Both the position numbers and the translations under genes were made by a program. Positions 1-5,859 of a DNA stretch of 8,255 nucleotides are shown piece by piece; position 1 is the stretch's first letter; each line of letters starts with the position of its first letter. The notes below the pieces were generated by a model, which was given only the letters and a program-made list of their open reading frames with translations, was not told where the DNA came from and made no database searches. Source of the DNA: JBEVOS01 sp964564595 (GTDB taxonomy: Bacteria > Pseudomonadota > Alphaproteobacteria > Caulobacterales > Aquidulcibacteraceae); assembly GCA_964564595.1 (NCBI GenBank), contig CAZMCA010000157.1:1-8255 (forward strand). The letters are read 5' to 3'.

Positions 1-1949
1 CTCGCGACACGCCCTGCTGCGCCGCCGAGACGCGATGCGTAGAGCCCGATCGATGTCGTTTGCGCGGTGAGCGCGCCCGCGGCGGGAAAGTCGTGCACCG
101 TATCGCGCGCGCCGGCGAGCGCTGCGGCGCCGCGCGCATCGCCCTCTTCGATGATGCGCGCATTGAGCGCCGCCGCGAGGTTTGGGCGGCCAACCGCAAG
201 CCTCCCGGGATCGGCGGCGACCTGCGTTGCAACGCCAAGCTCCACCGCGCGCCCCGCCGTCGCTTTTTCGGTAAGCCCGAAGAGCGCGGAGAAGGAAACG
301 CCCGTGCCGGTGCGCTGCGTCGAATCTTGCGTGATCTCAGTTTGAAAACCGCTGCGCGGCGTCATCACCACGCGCCCGTTCGGATCGAGCGAGAAGGTTG
401 CGAACTCGCCCACGCCCGTGCCGTTCGCGTTTAGCGCGTCGAGCACGTTTTGCATCGTCGAGCCGCCAGCTGCGAGACCGCCGGTGATCGAGACGGTGCG
501 GGTCGCCGCAACGCGGCCAAGCGCATCTTTCACTTGAAACGAAATTTGGCCGTTGGCGGCAAGGCCGTGCACGTCCGTGCCCGAGACGCCCGCTTCAAAA
601 AAGAGCGGCGTGGGGCGCTGCACGAGATCGTTGAGTCCAAAGAAGTGCGAAAAGCCGCGCCCGGCGCGATCGCTTGGCGCCGTCGGGTGTTGCTGCACGA
701 CGAGGCCGCCGCCCGGCGCATCGAGCGTGAGCACGCCATTGGTGAAGCTTGCATTGCCGGCCGGCGTGGAGGCGCCGAGCACGCCATCGAGCGCGCTCAC
801 GAAGGCGCCGATCGATGTGCCGCCAAAGGGCGTTACGCCGGGCGGCGCTTCGCTCGTGATGGTCTGCGCGCCAAAATTGATCGTCAGGCGCTGCGTGATC
901 TCGCCGTTCGCGTTGACGACGCCGATGATCGCCTGACCGGAAAAATTGAGCCGATCGGAGGCGAGCAGGCCGGTTTGGCGCCCCACGAGCTCATCGACAG
1001 CGGGCGTGGAGGAATTTTCGTTGTGCACCGCGTTCAGCCGGTCGGCGAGCGCGCCGGCAAAGCCGCCGAGCGCCGCGGCGAGCTCTGGCAGGTCGCGATC
1101 GCGCGCTTTGATGAGGCCCGCGATCTCGCCGCCTTGAATATAGGGCTCAAGGTTCGATTGCGTGCCGAGTTCCGGATTGAACACGATCACGCCGTGCGAG
1201 GCGAACGCGCCGCTGTTCGGGGTGTAGCTAATGCTCGCGGCTTTCGCGCCGACGAGCAGCGCGCCGCCGCTGGTGCGCACCATCACGCCGCCTTCGCTGC
1301 GGGCTTCGACGCGAATGTCCAACAATTGCGCGAGCTGGTCGATCACCGCGGCTTGCGTGTTCTCAACGGCGCTTGGATCGGCGCCCGCGCGCAGCGTGAG
1401 GCGGATCTCTTCGTTGAGATCGGAAATGCGGTTGAGGTAGGTCTGCGCTTGCGAGACCGCGTCTCCAACGCGTTCGTCCGCTTCGCTGATCAGCGCCTGC
1501 AATTGCCCGCCTGTCTGCCCGATCACCGCGAGCGCGGTTTCGAGCGCGCCGACGGCCTTATCGCGCGCGAGCGCCGACGAAGGATCGACCTGCAGATCAG
1601 TAAGCGAGGCCCAGACCTGATCGATCGAGGCGAACATCGAAGACGAATTGGTCGGGTCGCCGAAATAGCTTTGCGCGCGCGCCAAGAGATCGGCTCGCGC
1701 TGCGGCGCCTCCGCCATTGGCTTCCGCGATATAGGCGGCGGTAGCGAGAAACTTATCCGCGGCGCGGCGGATCGAGGCGACTTCCACGCCCGCGCCGCCG
1801 CCAAGGTTGGTGAGCGGCGCGTAGGAAATTTCGGTGCGGACATAACCGAGCGTGTTGGCGTTCGCGATGTTCTGCGACGCCACCTTGAGGCCGGCCTGGG
1901 CGGCCTGCAGGGCCGAGAGCCCTGTCTGCATCATTGCGCTTATCGACAT
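1..1949 (-). CDS. flgK: FlgK, flagellar hook-associated protein 1 (3' end beyond window)
   Basis: FlgK is exported by the flagellar type III apparatus and forms the first junction ring between hook and filament. The minus strand is open from the ATG at 1949 to the left edge, giving about 649 codons with no stop, so only the C-terminal D0 helix is missing. The N-terminus is typical: MSISAMMQTGLSALQAAQAG, then the rod/hook/junction signature at residues 27-38 (NIANANTLGYVR). Most relatives have Pro where this protein has Leu34. The middle (residues about 60-200) is an alpha-helical D1 region, followed by a beta-rich, Gly/Ala/Thr-rich variable part. The start is supported by GGAGG at 1961-1957, 7 nt upstream, and by homology of the first residues. 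It is divergent from the hook operon, as flaN (flgK) is in Caulobacter. A sigma-54 promoter at 2140-2125 implies a leader of about 165 nt. FlgL would be expected next, outside the window. Other FlgK/FlgE-family proteins are less likely given the length. Confidence 0.95.
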   Translation of the reverse strand, partial: MSISAMMQTGLSALQAAQAGLKVASQNIANANTLGYVRTEISYAPLTNLGGGAGVEVASIRRAADKFLATAAYIAEANGGGAAARADLLARAQSYFGDPTNSSSMFASIDQVWASLTDLQVDPSSALARDKAVGALETALAVIGQTGGQLQALISEADERVGDAVSQAQTYLNRISDLNEEIRLTLRAGADPSAVENTQAAVIDQLAQLLDIRVEARSEGGVMVRTSGGALLVGAKAASISYTPNSGAFASHGVIVFNPELGTQSNLEPYIQGGEIAGLIKARDRDLPELAAALGGFAGALADRLNAVHNENSSTPAVDELVGRQTGLLASDRLNFSGQAIIGVVNANGEITQRLTINFGAQTITSEAPPGVTPFGGTSIGAFVSALDGVLGASTPAGNASFTNGVLTLDAPGGGLVVQQHPTAPSDRAGRGFSHFFGLNDLVQRPTPLFFEAGVSGTDVHGLAANGQISFQVKDALGRVAATRTVSITGGLAAGGSTMQNVLDALNANGTGVGEFATFSLDPNGRVVMTPRSGFQTEITQDSTQRTGTGVSFSALFGLTEKATAGRAVELGVATQVAADPGRLAVGRPNLAAALNARIIEEGDARGAAALAGARDTVHDFPAAGALTAQTTSIGLYASRLGGAAGRVA

Positions 1950-1971
1950 GGGCGCGCCTCCGGCAGAAGGC

Positions 1972-1998
1972 GCCGGGCGCCCGGCAGGATATGCCGGG
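1972..1998. promoter_or_regulatory. GC-rich dyad in flgK leader, ftr-like (candidate FlbD site)
   Basis: Two overlapping perfect dyads lie here. GCCGGGCGCCCGGC (1972-1985) is self-complementary. CCCGGCA (1980-1986) and TGCCGGG (1992-1998) are inverted arms around the 5-nt spacer GGATA. The site falls about 116-142 nt downstream of the predicted flgK start of transcription. Caulobacter ftr elements, bound by the sigma-54 activator FlbD, are known to lie either downstream or upstream of the promoters they control. The same GGCA-N5-TGCC core recurs at 2177-2189. Assignment to FlbD is inference. The dyad could instead act as an RNA hairpin just before the flgK ribosome binding site. Confidence 0.5.
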
Positions 1999-2056
1999 TC
2001 GTTTCGGTCCCGCGGCGGCGCGGCCGCCGCCGCTCGCGCGGCTTATCCTGTTGATA

Positions 2057-2069
2057 AAACAACACTTTC
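2057..2069 (+). promoter_or_regulatory. Weak IHF-like site in flgK leader
   Basis: AAACAACACTTTC matches the IHF consensus WATCAANNNNTTR with two mismatches and sits in the only A/T-rich patch of the flgK leader. It lies between the ftr-like dyad (1972-1998) and the flgK sigma-54 promoter (2125-2140). DNA bending there would help an enhancer-bound activator reach the polymerase, and IHF sites between ftr elements and promoters are known for the equivalent Caulobacter region. The match is weak and could be chance. Confidence 0.25.
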
Positions 2070-2124
2070 TCCTGCACGCCGGCGGCGCAGCGCAGAGCGC
2101 CCCGCTGACGGCGTCAACCATGTT

Positions 2125-2140
2125 CGCAAGCTCGGGGCCA
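2125..2140 (-). promoter_or_regulatory. Sigma-54 (-24/-12) promoter for flgK
   Basis: Read on the minus strand from 2140 the sequence is TGGCCCCGAGCTTGCG, against the sigma-54 consensus TGGCACG-N4-TTGCW. The invariant GG (2139-2138) and GC (2127-2126) dinucleotides have exactly the required spacing. Transcription would begin near 2114. This leaves a leader of about 165 nt before the flgK ATG. The element is almost identical to the fliK promoter at 2277-2292. RpoN dependence of flgK and hook genes is established in Caulobacter. Confidence 0.7.
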
Positions 2141-2174
2141 ACATGCGCCCATTGGCCTGCCGGGTCGTTTCGGC

Positions 2175-2213
2175 CGGGCAAAAGCTGCCGCCGCCGGGGC
2201 GCTTTTGCCGGGC
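2175..2213. promoter_or_regulatory. Inverted pair of ftr-like elements between divergent promoters
   Basis: GGCAAAAGC at 2177-2185 is repeated in inverted orientation as GCTTTTGCC at 2201-2209. The left copy continues as GGCA-AAAGC-TGCC (2177-2189), the same architecture as the dyad in the flgK leader. The right copy, read on the minus strand, is GGCA-AAAGC-GCCC. The pair lies about 94-128 nt upstream of the predicted fliK transcription start and about 60-100 nt upstream of that of flgK, a normal enhancer distance for sigma-54 promoters. In Caulobacter, paired ftr sites occupy the equivalent place. FlbD as the binding protein is inferred. Confidence 0.5.
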
Positions 2214-2232
2214 GGGCCGAATGTGGCTTACG

Positions 2233-2245
2233 CATCAAGCTACTG
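2233..2245 (+). promoter_or_regulatory. Weak IHF-like site upstream of the fliK promoter
   Basis: CATCAAGCTACTG matches WATCAANNNNTTR with two mismatches and is followed by an A/T-rich stretch (2246-2272) that stands out in this GC-rich region. It lies between the ftr-like pair and the -24 element, where IHF bending is expected at sigma-54 promoters. Position makes it credible; the sequence match alone does not. Confidence 0.3.
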
Positions 2246-2276
2246 ATCTTGTTCGTAATTCTTATGGTTACCAGAC

Positions 2277-2292
2277 TGGCCCGGAGCTTGCT
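2277..2292 (+). promoter_or_regulatory. Sigma-54 (-24/-12) promoter for fliK-flgD-flgE
   Basis: TGGCCCGGAGCTTGCT fits TGGCACG-N4-TTGCW with one mismatch, and the GG (2278-2279) and GC (2290-2291) pairs are correctly spaced. The predicted start of transcription is near 2303, about 21 nt before the fliK ATG at 2324. That argues strongly for 2324 over upstream in-frame starts. It is the only clear promoter seen before the hook genes, so fliK, flgD and probably flgE are expressed from it. Confidence 0.75.
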
Positions 2293-2323
2293 CGCCTGTG
2301 CCCCACGCATTTTCGGGGGCGGC

Positions 2324-3694
2324 ATGGACGTGAGTTTCGAAGCGGCGATCGATCCATTGATGGGGATCGCACCGGCGCGCGCGCCGGCGGCGCCGGCCGA
2401 TGGCGCGCCGAGCTTCGACGATCATGTCGCCGCGCAGGCCGCCGAGCCTGAGCGCGGCGCGGCCACCGCCAAGACGGGCGACGACGCCTCAGCGCCGGAC
2501 GCCCCACCTGCTCCGGCCGTGGCCGCCGTTCCGCCGCAAGCGCCGCAGATGGCGCCGGCGCTGACGGTGCAACTCGCCGCCGCGGAACAACCCGCCGCGC
2601 CGCCTGCGGAAGCTACGCCTGCGCCTGGCGGGCCGATCGACATTTCCGCGCCCGCCCCGGAAGCGGCAGCGCCGGCGCAACCGCAAGCGACCACACCCCA
2701 GCAGCAACACGCTGCGGCTGCGCCAACGCAACAACACGCACCGGAGATCGCGGCGCCTGCACAGCCAGCGGCGGCCAACGACGTCGCGCCGCTTGTGAGC
2801 GAAGCGCCTCCTGCACAATCGGCGCAGAAGACCGACGCGGCGCCGCCTCCTACACAAACGTCAAACACCGACGCGCCGGCGCAGCCGCAACAGCAAGCCG
2901 CCGCGGCTTCGCCCGACCTCGCCGCGCAGCTCGCGACCATTGCAGCGGCGCCTGTTGCGATGACGGCCGCGCCAGCGAAGGACGCCGCACCCGCGCCGCA
3001 AACCAAAGCGATCGATGGCGCCAAGCCTGCGGGCGAGAAGACCGCGCCCGCCGGGCTGCAGGATCTCGCCGTCGCGCCGCAGCCGAAATCCGATGCGCCT
3101 CCGGCGCCCGCGACGCCGAACGCGCAAGCGCGCACCGAGCCGGTTGCGGCGAAGGCGGGAGACGCCGCGCCCGCACAACAAGGCGTGCAGCAAGCGAGCG
3201 CGCCGCCGCCTGCTCAGCCCGTCGAGCAACGACACGCTGTCGCGGAAACCGCTTCGGCTGAGGCGCAACGCAGCGCGCCCGTCGCGCACCAAGTGACGCG
3301 CGAGATTGTCCGCAAGTTCAACGGCGGGACGACGCAGTTCGAATTGCGTCTCGATCCGCCAGACCTTGGGCGCGTCGATGTGCGGCTCGAAGTTGGGCGC
3401 GACAACAAAGTGACGGCGGTGATCGCGGCGGATTCGCCGCAAGCCGTGACCGAACTGGCACGCGGCGCGCGCGATATCGCGCAGGCGCTGGAACAAGCTG
3501 GGCTCGAGCTCTCGGAAAACGGGCTCTCGTTCGATCTTTCACAACGCCAGGCGCAATCGGAAGCGGCGGCGGAGGCGCGCAGCGGCGCAAACGGCGCGCG
3601 CGCGGAAGAAGAAGCTGCGCCCGCGCCAATCGTTGCGGCGCGCCCATTTGGACTTGAAAGCTGGCGCGGTGTTCGCGTCGACCTCGTAGCGTAG
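2324..3694 (+). CDS. fliK: FliK, flagellar hook-length control protein
   Basis: FliK is secreted during hook growth, measures hook length and switches the export gate (FlhB) from hook to filament substrates. The 456-residue product has a conserved start (MDVSFEAAIDPLMG), then about 270 residues of Ala/Pro/Gln-rich low-complexity sequence (roughly 40-310), as expected for the extended ruler part. The C-terminal Flg_hook domain spans about residues 325-407, with the family core FELRLDPPDLGRVDVRLEV followed by an amphipathic helix containing LEQAGLELSENG. A basic/hydrophobic tail ends VRVDLVA. The reading frame stays open upstream to 1934, but ATG 2324 is chosen because the sigma-54 promoter at 2277-2292 starts transcription after those upstream codons and GGGGGCGG lies just before it. 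Its stop codon overlaps the flgD ribosome binding site, so the two are likely translationally coupled. FliK N-termini are poorly conserved, so the call rests on the C-terminal domain and neighbours. Confidence 0.9.
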   Translation: MDVSFEAAIDPLMGIAPARAPAAPADGAPSFDDHVAAQAAEPERGAATAKTGDDASAPDAPPAPAVAAVPPQAPQMAPALTVQLAAAEQPAAPPAEATPAPGGPIDISAPAPEAAAPAQPQATTPQQQHAAAAPTQQHAPEIAAPAQPAAANDVAPLVSEAPPAQSAQKTDAAPPPTQTSNTDAPAQPQQQAAAASPDLAAQLATIAAAPVAMTAAPAKDAAPAPQTKAIDGAKPAGEKTAPAGLQDLAVAPQPKSDAPPAPATPNAQARTEPVAAKAGDAAPAQQGVQQASAPPPAQPVEQRHAVAETASAEAQRSAPVAHQVTREIVRKFNGGTTQFELRLDPPDLGRVDVRLEVGRDNKVTAVIAADSPQAVTELARGARDIAQALEQAGLELSENGLSFDLSQRQAQSEAAAEARSGANGARAEEEAAPAPIVAARPFGLESWRGVRVDLVA

Positions 3695-3704
3695 GTGAAT
3701 TGAG

Positions 3705-4358
3705 ATGGTCGACGCCGTCACAGCCACACAGCCGCAAAGCAACAACGCGCTTTCGCGCGCCTCGCTTGCGGATAATTTCGACACGTTCCTGACGCTGCTC
3801 ACCGCGCAGCTGCAGAACCAGGATCCGCTCGCGCCGATGGATTCGAACCAGTTCACGCAGCAATTGGTGCAGTTCAGCCAAGTCGAACAGCAGATCGCCA
3901 CCAATGAGCAGCTCGAAGAGATGCTCACCCAAAGCCGCGCGGCAGCGGCCGGCACCGCCCTCTCCTATCTCGGCAAGGAAGCGATCCTGGCGAGCAGCAA
4001 CACGTTCCTCTCCAACGAAGCGGCAAAGTGGAGCTATTCGCTGCCCGAAGACGCGCGCAGCGTGACGCTCGAAGTGCGCGACGCGAGCGGGCGCGCCGTG
4101 TTCCGCGCCAATGGCGAGACGAGCTCCGGTTCGCACCTGTTTGTCTGGGAGGGACGCAACACCGCAGGCGTTGCTCAACCCGATGGGGTCTACCGGCTCG
4201 TCGTCACCGCGCGCGATCACGCGGACGAAGCGATCACCGCTGGCATTTCGACACGCGAGCCGATCATCGGGATCGACCTCGCCTCTTCAAACCCCATGGT
4301 GCTCACCGCATCGGGCACGCACGAACTTTCAACCATCCGTGCGATATTGGATGACTAG
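3705..4358 (+). CDS. flgD: FlgD, hook-cap (hook assembly scaffold) protein
   Basis: FlgD sits at the growing tip of the hook and directs insertion of FlgE subunits; it is absent from the finished flagellum. The 217-residue product is normal length. Residues 24-72 carry the family signature: FLTLLTAQLQNQDPLAPMD, then SNQFTQQLVQFSQVEQQI. An immunoglobulin/Fn3-type half follows at about residues 90-185, with TLEVRDASGR, the turn FVWEGRNTAG and DGVYR, all typical of FlgD. The ATG is 10 nt after the fliK stop. Its ribosome binding site AGGTGA (3693-3698) overlaps that stop, which indicates translational coupling. It ends with TAG at 4356-4358, followed by a structured spacer before flgE. Nothing looks truncated. 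Confidence 0.96.
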   Translation: MVDAVTATQPQSNNALSRASLADNFDTFLTLLTAQLQNQDPLAPMDSNQFTQQLVQFSQVEQQIATNEQLEEMLTQSRAAAAGTALSYLGKEAILASSNTFLSNEAAKWSYSLPEDARSVTLEVRDASGRAVFRANGETSSGSHLFVWEGRNTAGVAQPDGVYRLVVTARDHADEAITAGISTREPIIGIDLASSNPMVLTASGTHELSTIRAILDD

Positions 4359-4368
4359 ATAGGATTTC

Positions 4369-4391
4369 GTCCGCTCCAGAAATGAGCGGAC
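4369..4391 (+). terminator. Hairpin after flgD (attenuator or weak terminator)
   Basis: GTCCGCTC (4369-4376) and GAGCGGAC (4384-4391) form a perfect 8-bp stem around the 7-nt loop CAGAAAT, beginning 10 nt after the flgD stop. No U-tract follows (the next bases are CCTTCGCG), so strong intrinsic termination is unlikely. It may protect an mRNA end after processing, or adjust flgE expression relative to fliK-flgD. Confidence 0.4.
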
Positions 4392-4401
4392 CCTTCGCGC
4401 A

Positions 4402-4453
4402 GAAGCGCTTCCGTCAGGAACGAACACATCTGCGAAGCCGCGCGCGCGCGGCT
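4402..4453. repeat. Two palindromes in front of the flgE ribosome binding site
   Basis: GAAGCGCTTC (4402-4411) is a 10-bp palindrome. AGCCGCGCGCGCGCGGCT (4436-4453) is a perfect 18-bp palindrome containing six consecutive CG steps (4439-4450). The larger one ends 4 nt before the flgE ribosome binding site AAGGAGA (4458-4464). In RNA it would fold into a very stable stem next to the site. In DNA, alternating CG of this kind can adopt Z-form under supercoiling. No sigma-54 or ftr-like element was found in this spacer. Confidence 0.5.
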
Positions 4454-4472
4454 GACGAAGGAGACTTGCGTC

Positions 4473-5810
4473 ATGAGTATCTACACCGCGCTACGTGCGG
4501 GCGTTTCCGGGCTGTCCGCCAATTCGAGCGCGATGGCGATCATCTCTGACAACATCGCGAACGTGAACACCGTCGGCTACAAGCGCGGCTCTGTTGACTT
4601 CAGCGCGCTTGTGAACGCGCAGAATTCGAACACGACGTATAACGCCGGCGGCGTTCTGCCGAAGACGCGCGCCAATGTCACGTTGCAAGGTTCGCTTGAG
4701 CAATCGCGCTCAACGACGGACTTTGCGGTCTCGGGCGATGGGTTCTTCATCGTATCGCAAAACGCCGGCCAGCTGACGGACGGCGGCAACGTGCTGTTCA
4801 CCCGCGCGGGATCGTTCACGATCGACGCTGCGGGCAACATGGTCAATGCGCAGGGCTTTTATCTGCAAGCGTGGCCGGTCGCCTCGAACGGCACGGTCGT
4901 GACGAGCCCGACCTCCCTCTCCGCGATCGAGCCGGTGAACATTTCGGGCGTCGGCGGTCTTGCGGAGCCGACACGCAATGTCGGCATCAACGCGAACCTC
5001 AATTCCGGCCAGGTCGATTACGATCCGCTGACGCAGGGCGCCTACGATCCGGGCGATTTGGCCACCGGCACGATCACGCCGCACTTTGAAAGCTCGCTTG
5101 AAGTGTTCGACAGCTTGGGCGCGCCGCGGACGGTTGCGTTCGGCTTTCTCAAAGTTGCGCCGAACACGTGGCGTGTCGAAGCGTACGCACGCCCGAACAC
5201 GAACGTCACTGGCGGCGCCGGCACGGGCGGCGTGCTCGCGGCCGGCACGATCAGTTTCAACTCGGACGGCACGGTCAACACCGTCACCGGCAACGCTTCG
5301 GCCATTCCGGACATCGACGGGACGTTCAACATCAACTGGGCCGCTTCGACGGGCGCTGCGGCGCAGCCCATCACGCTCGATCTCACGAGCGGCATGAAGC
5401 AGTTCGCAAACTCCTTCGGCGTCACCTCGGTGACGGCCGACGGCGTGCCGCCGGGCGATCTCGTCGGCCTTTCCCTGGAGGGCGACGGTTTCCTCACCGC
5501 GCAATTCTCGAACGGCCGCTCCCGCGCGCTCTACCAAGTGCCGCTGGCGACGTTCCTCAACCCGAACGGCCTCCAGGCCGCGGCAGGCGGTTCGTTCCAG
5601 ACCACGCTCGCATCCGGTCTCTATAACATCAACGCCGCGAACGCGGGCGGCGCGGGCCGGATCCAGTCGGGCGCACTCGAAGCCTCGAACGTCGATCTCG
5701 CGGCGGAGTTCACGAACCTCATCACCACGCAGCGCGCCTACTCGGCCTCGTCACGCATCATCACGACGGCGGATGAAATGCTGGAAGAACTGCTGCGCAT
5801 CAAACGCTAG
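4473..5810 (+). CDS. flgE: FlgE, flagellar hook protein
   Basis: FlgE polymerises into the curved hook that joins rod and filament. The 445-residue protein starts MSIYTALRAGVSGLSANSSA and carries the axial-protein signature at residues 26-38 (DNIANVNTVGYKR). A beta-rich middle rich in Gly/Asn/Thr corresponds to the FlgE D1/D2 domains. The D0 C-terminus at residues 399-445 includes SGALEASNVDLAAEFTNLI, TQRAYSASSRIITTADEML and ends LLRIKR. That C-terminus is diagnostic for FlgE/FlgF/FlgG. The length, the gene order after flgD and the long variable middle favour FlgE over the rod proteins. The ATG at 4473 is preceded by the strong ribosome binding site AAGGAGA at 4458-4464. The strength of this site fits the need for about a hundred or more FlgE subunits per hook. 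Transcription probably comes mainly from the fliK promoter, because no clear promoter lies in the 114-nt spacer. A perfect hairpin follows the stop. Confidence 0.96.
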   Translation: MSIYTALRAGVSGLSANSSAMAIISDNIANVNTVGYKRGSVDFSALVNAQNSNTTYNAGGVLPKTRANVTLQGSLEQSRSTTDFAVSGDGFFIVSQNAGQLTDGGNVLFTRAGSFTIDAAGNMVNAQGFYLQAWPVASNGTVVTSPTSLSAIEPVNISGVGGLAEPTRNVGINANLNSGQVDYDPLTQGAYDPGDLATGTITPHFESSLEVFDSLGAPRTVAFGFLKVAPNTWRVEAYARPNTNVTGGAGTGGVLAAGTISFNSDGTVNTVTGNASAIPDIDGTFNINWAASTGAAAQPITLDLTSGMKQFANSFGVTSVTADGVPPGDLVGLSLEGDGFLTAQFSNGRSRALYQVPLATFLNPNGLQAAAGGSFQTTLASGLYNINAANAGGAGRIQSGALEASNVDLAAEFTNLITTQRAYSASSRIITTADEMLEELLRIKR

Positions 5811-5816
5811 TGAACA

Positions 5817-5859
5817 TTGGGTGACACGCACGCGCCAGTCGCGGGTGGGTGTCACCCAA
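5817..5859. terminator. Perfect 11-bp hairpin between convergent flgE and a small gene
   Basis: TTGGGTGACAC (5817-5827) pairs perfectly with GTGTCACCCAA (5849-5859) across a 21-nt GC-rich loop. The left arm starts 6 nt after the flgE stop. The right arm contains the last two codons and the stop of the minus-strand gene ending at 5852. It has no U-tract on either strand, so it is not a classic intrinsic terminator. Its place between convergent genes suggests a shared transcript end or RNA-stabilising stem. Confidence 0.55.

Noticed and set aside
450..2054. 534-codon open frame on the plus strand antisense to flgK
   Set aside because: It is rich in Arg, Ala and Gly with no recognisable domain, and mirrors the real flgK frame. 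Long antisense frames are expected in GC-rich genes.
1934..2323. N-terminal extension of FliK from ATG 1934
   Set aside because: The extension crosses both sigma-54 promoters and the flgK start region, is low-quality Arg/Pro/Ala sequence, and lies upstream of the predicted fliK transcription start near 2303.
1852..2451. 199-codon plus-strand frame across the divergent region
   Set aside because: It overlaps the flgK 5' end, the regulatory region and fliK, shows no domain, and has the composition of a shadow frame.
2422..3135. 237-codon Cys/Ala/Gly-rich minus-strand frame in fliK
   Set aside because: It is the complement of the Ala/Pro/Gln repeats of fliK; the Cys-rich look comes from reading GCN codons in reverse.
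3318..4220. 300-codon minus-strand frame across fliK and flgD
   Set aside because: It is antisense to two well-supported genes, Arg-rich, and without recognisable motifs.
4359..4472. A separate sigma-54 promoter for flgE
   Set aside because: No TGGC-N8-TTGC type element with correct spacing was found in the spacer; expression from the fliK promoter is the simpler reading.
4710..5537. 275-codon minus-strand frame inside flgE
   Set aside because: It is a shadow of flgE, whose own frame carries diagnostic N- and C-terminal motifs.
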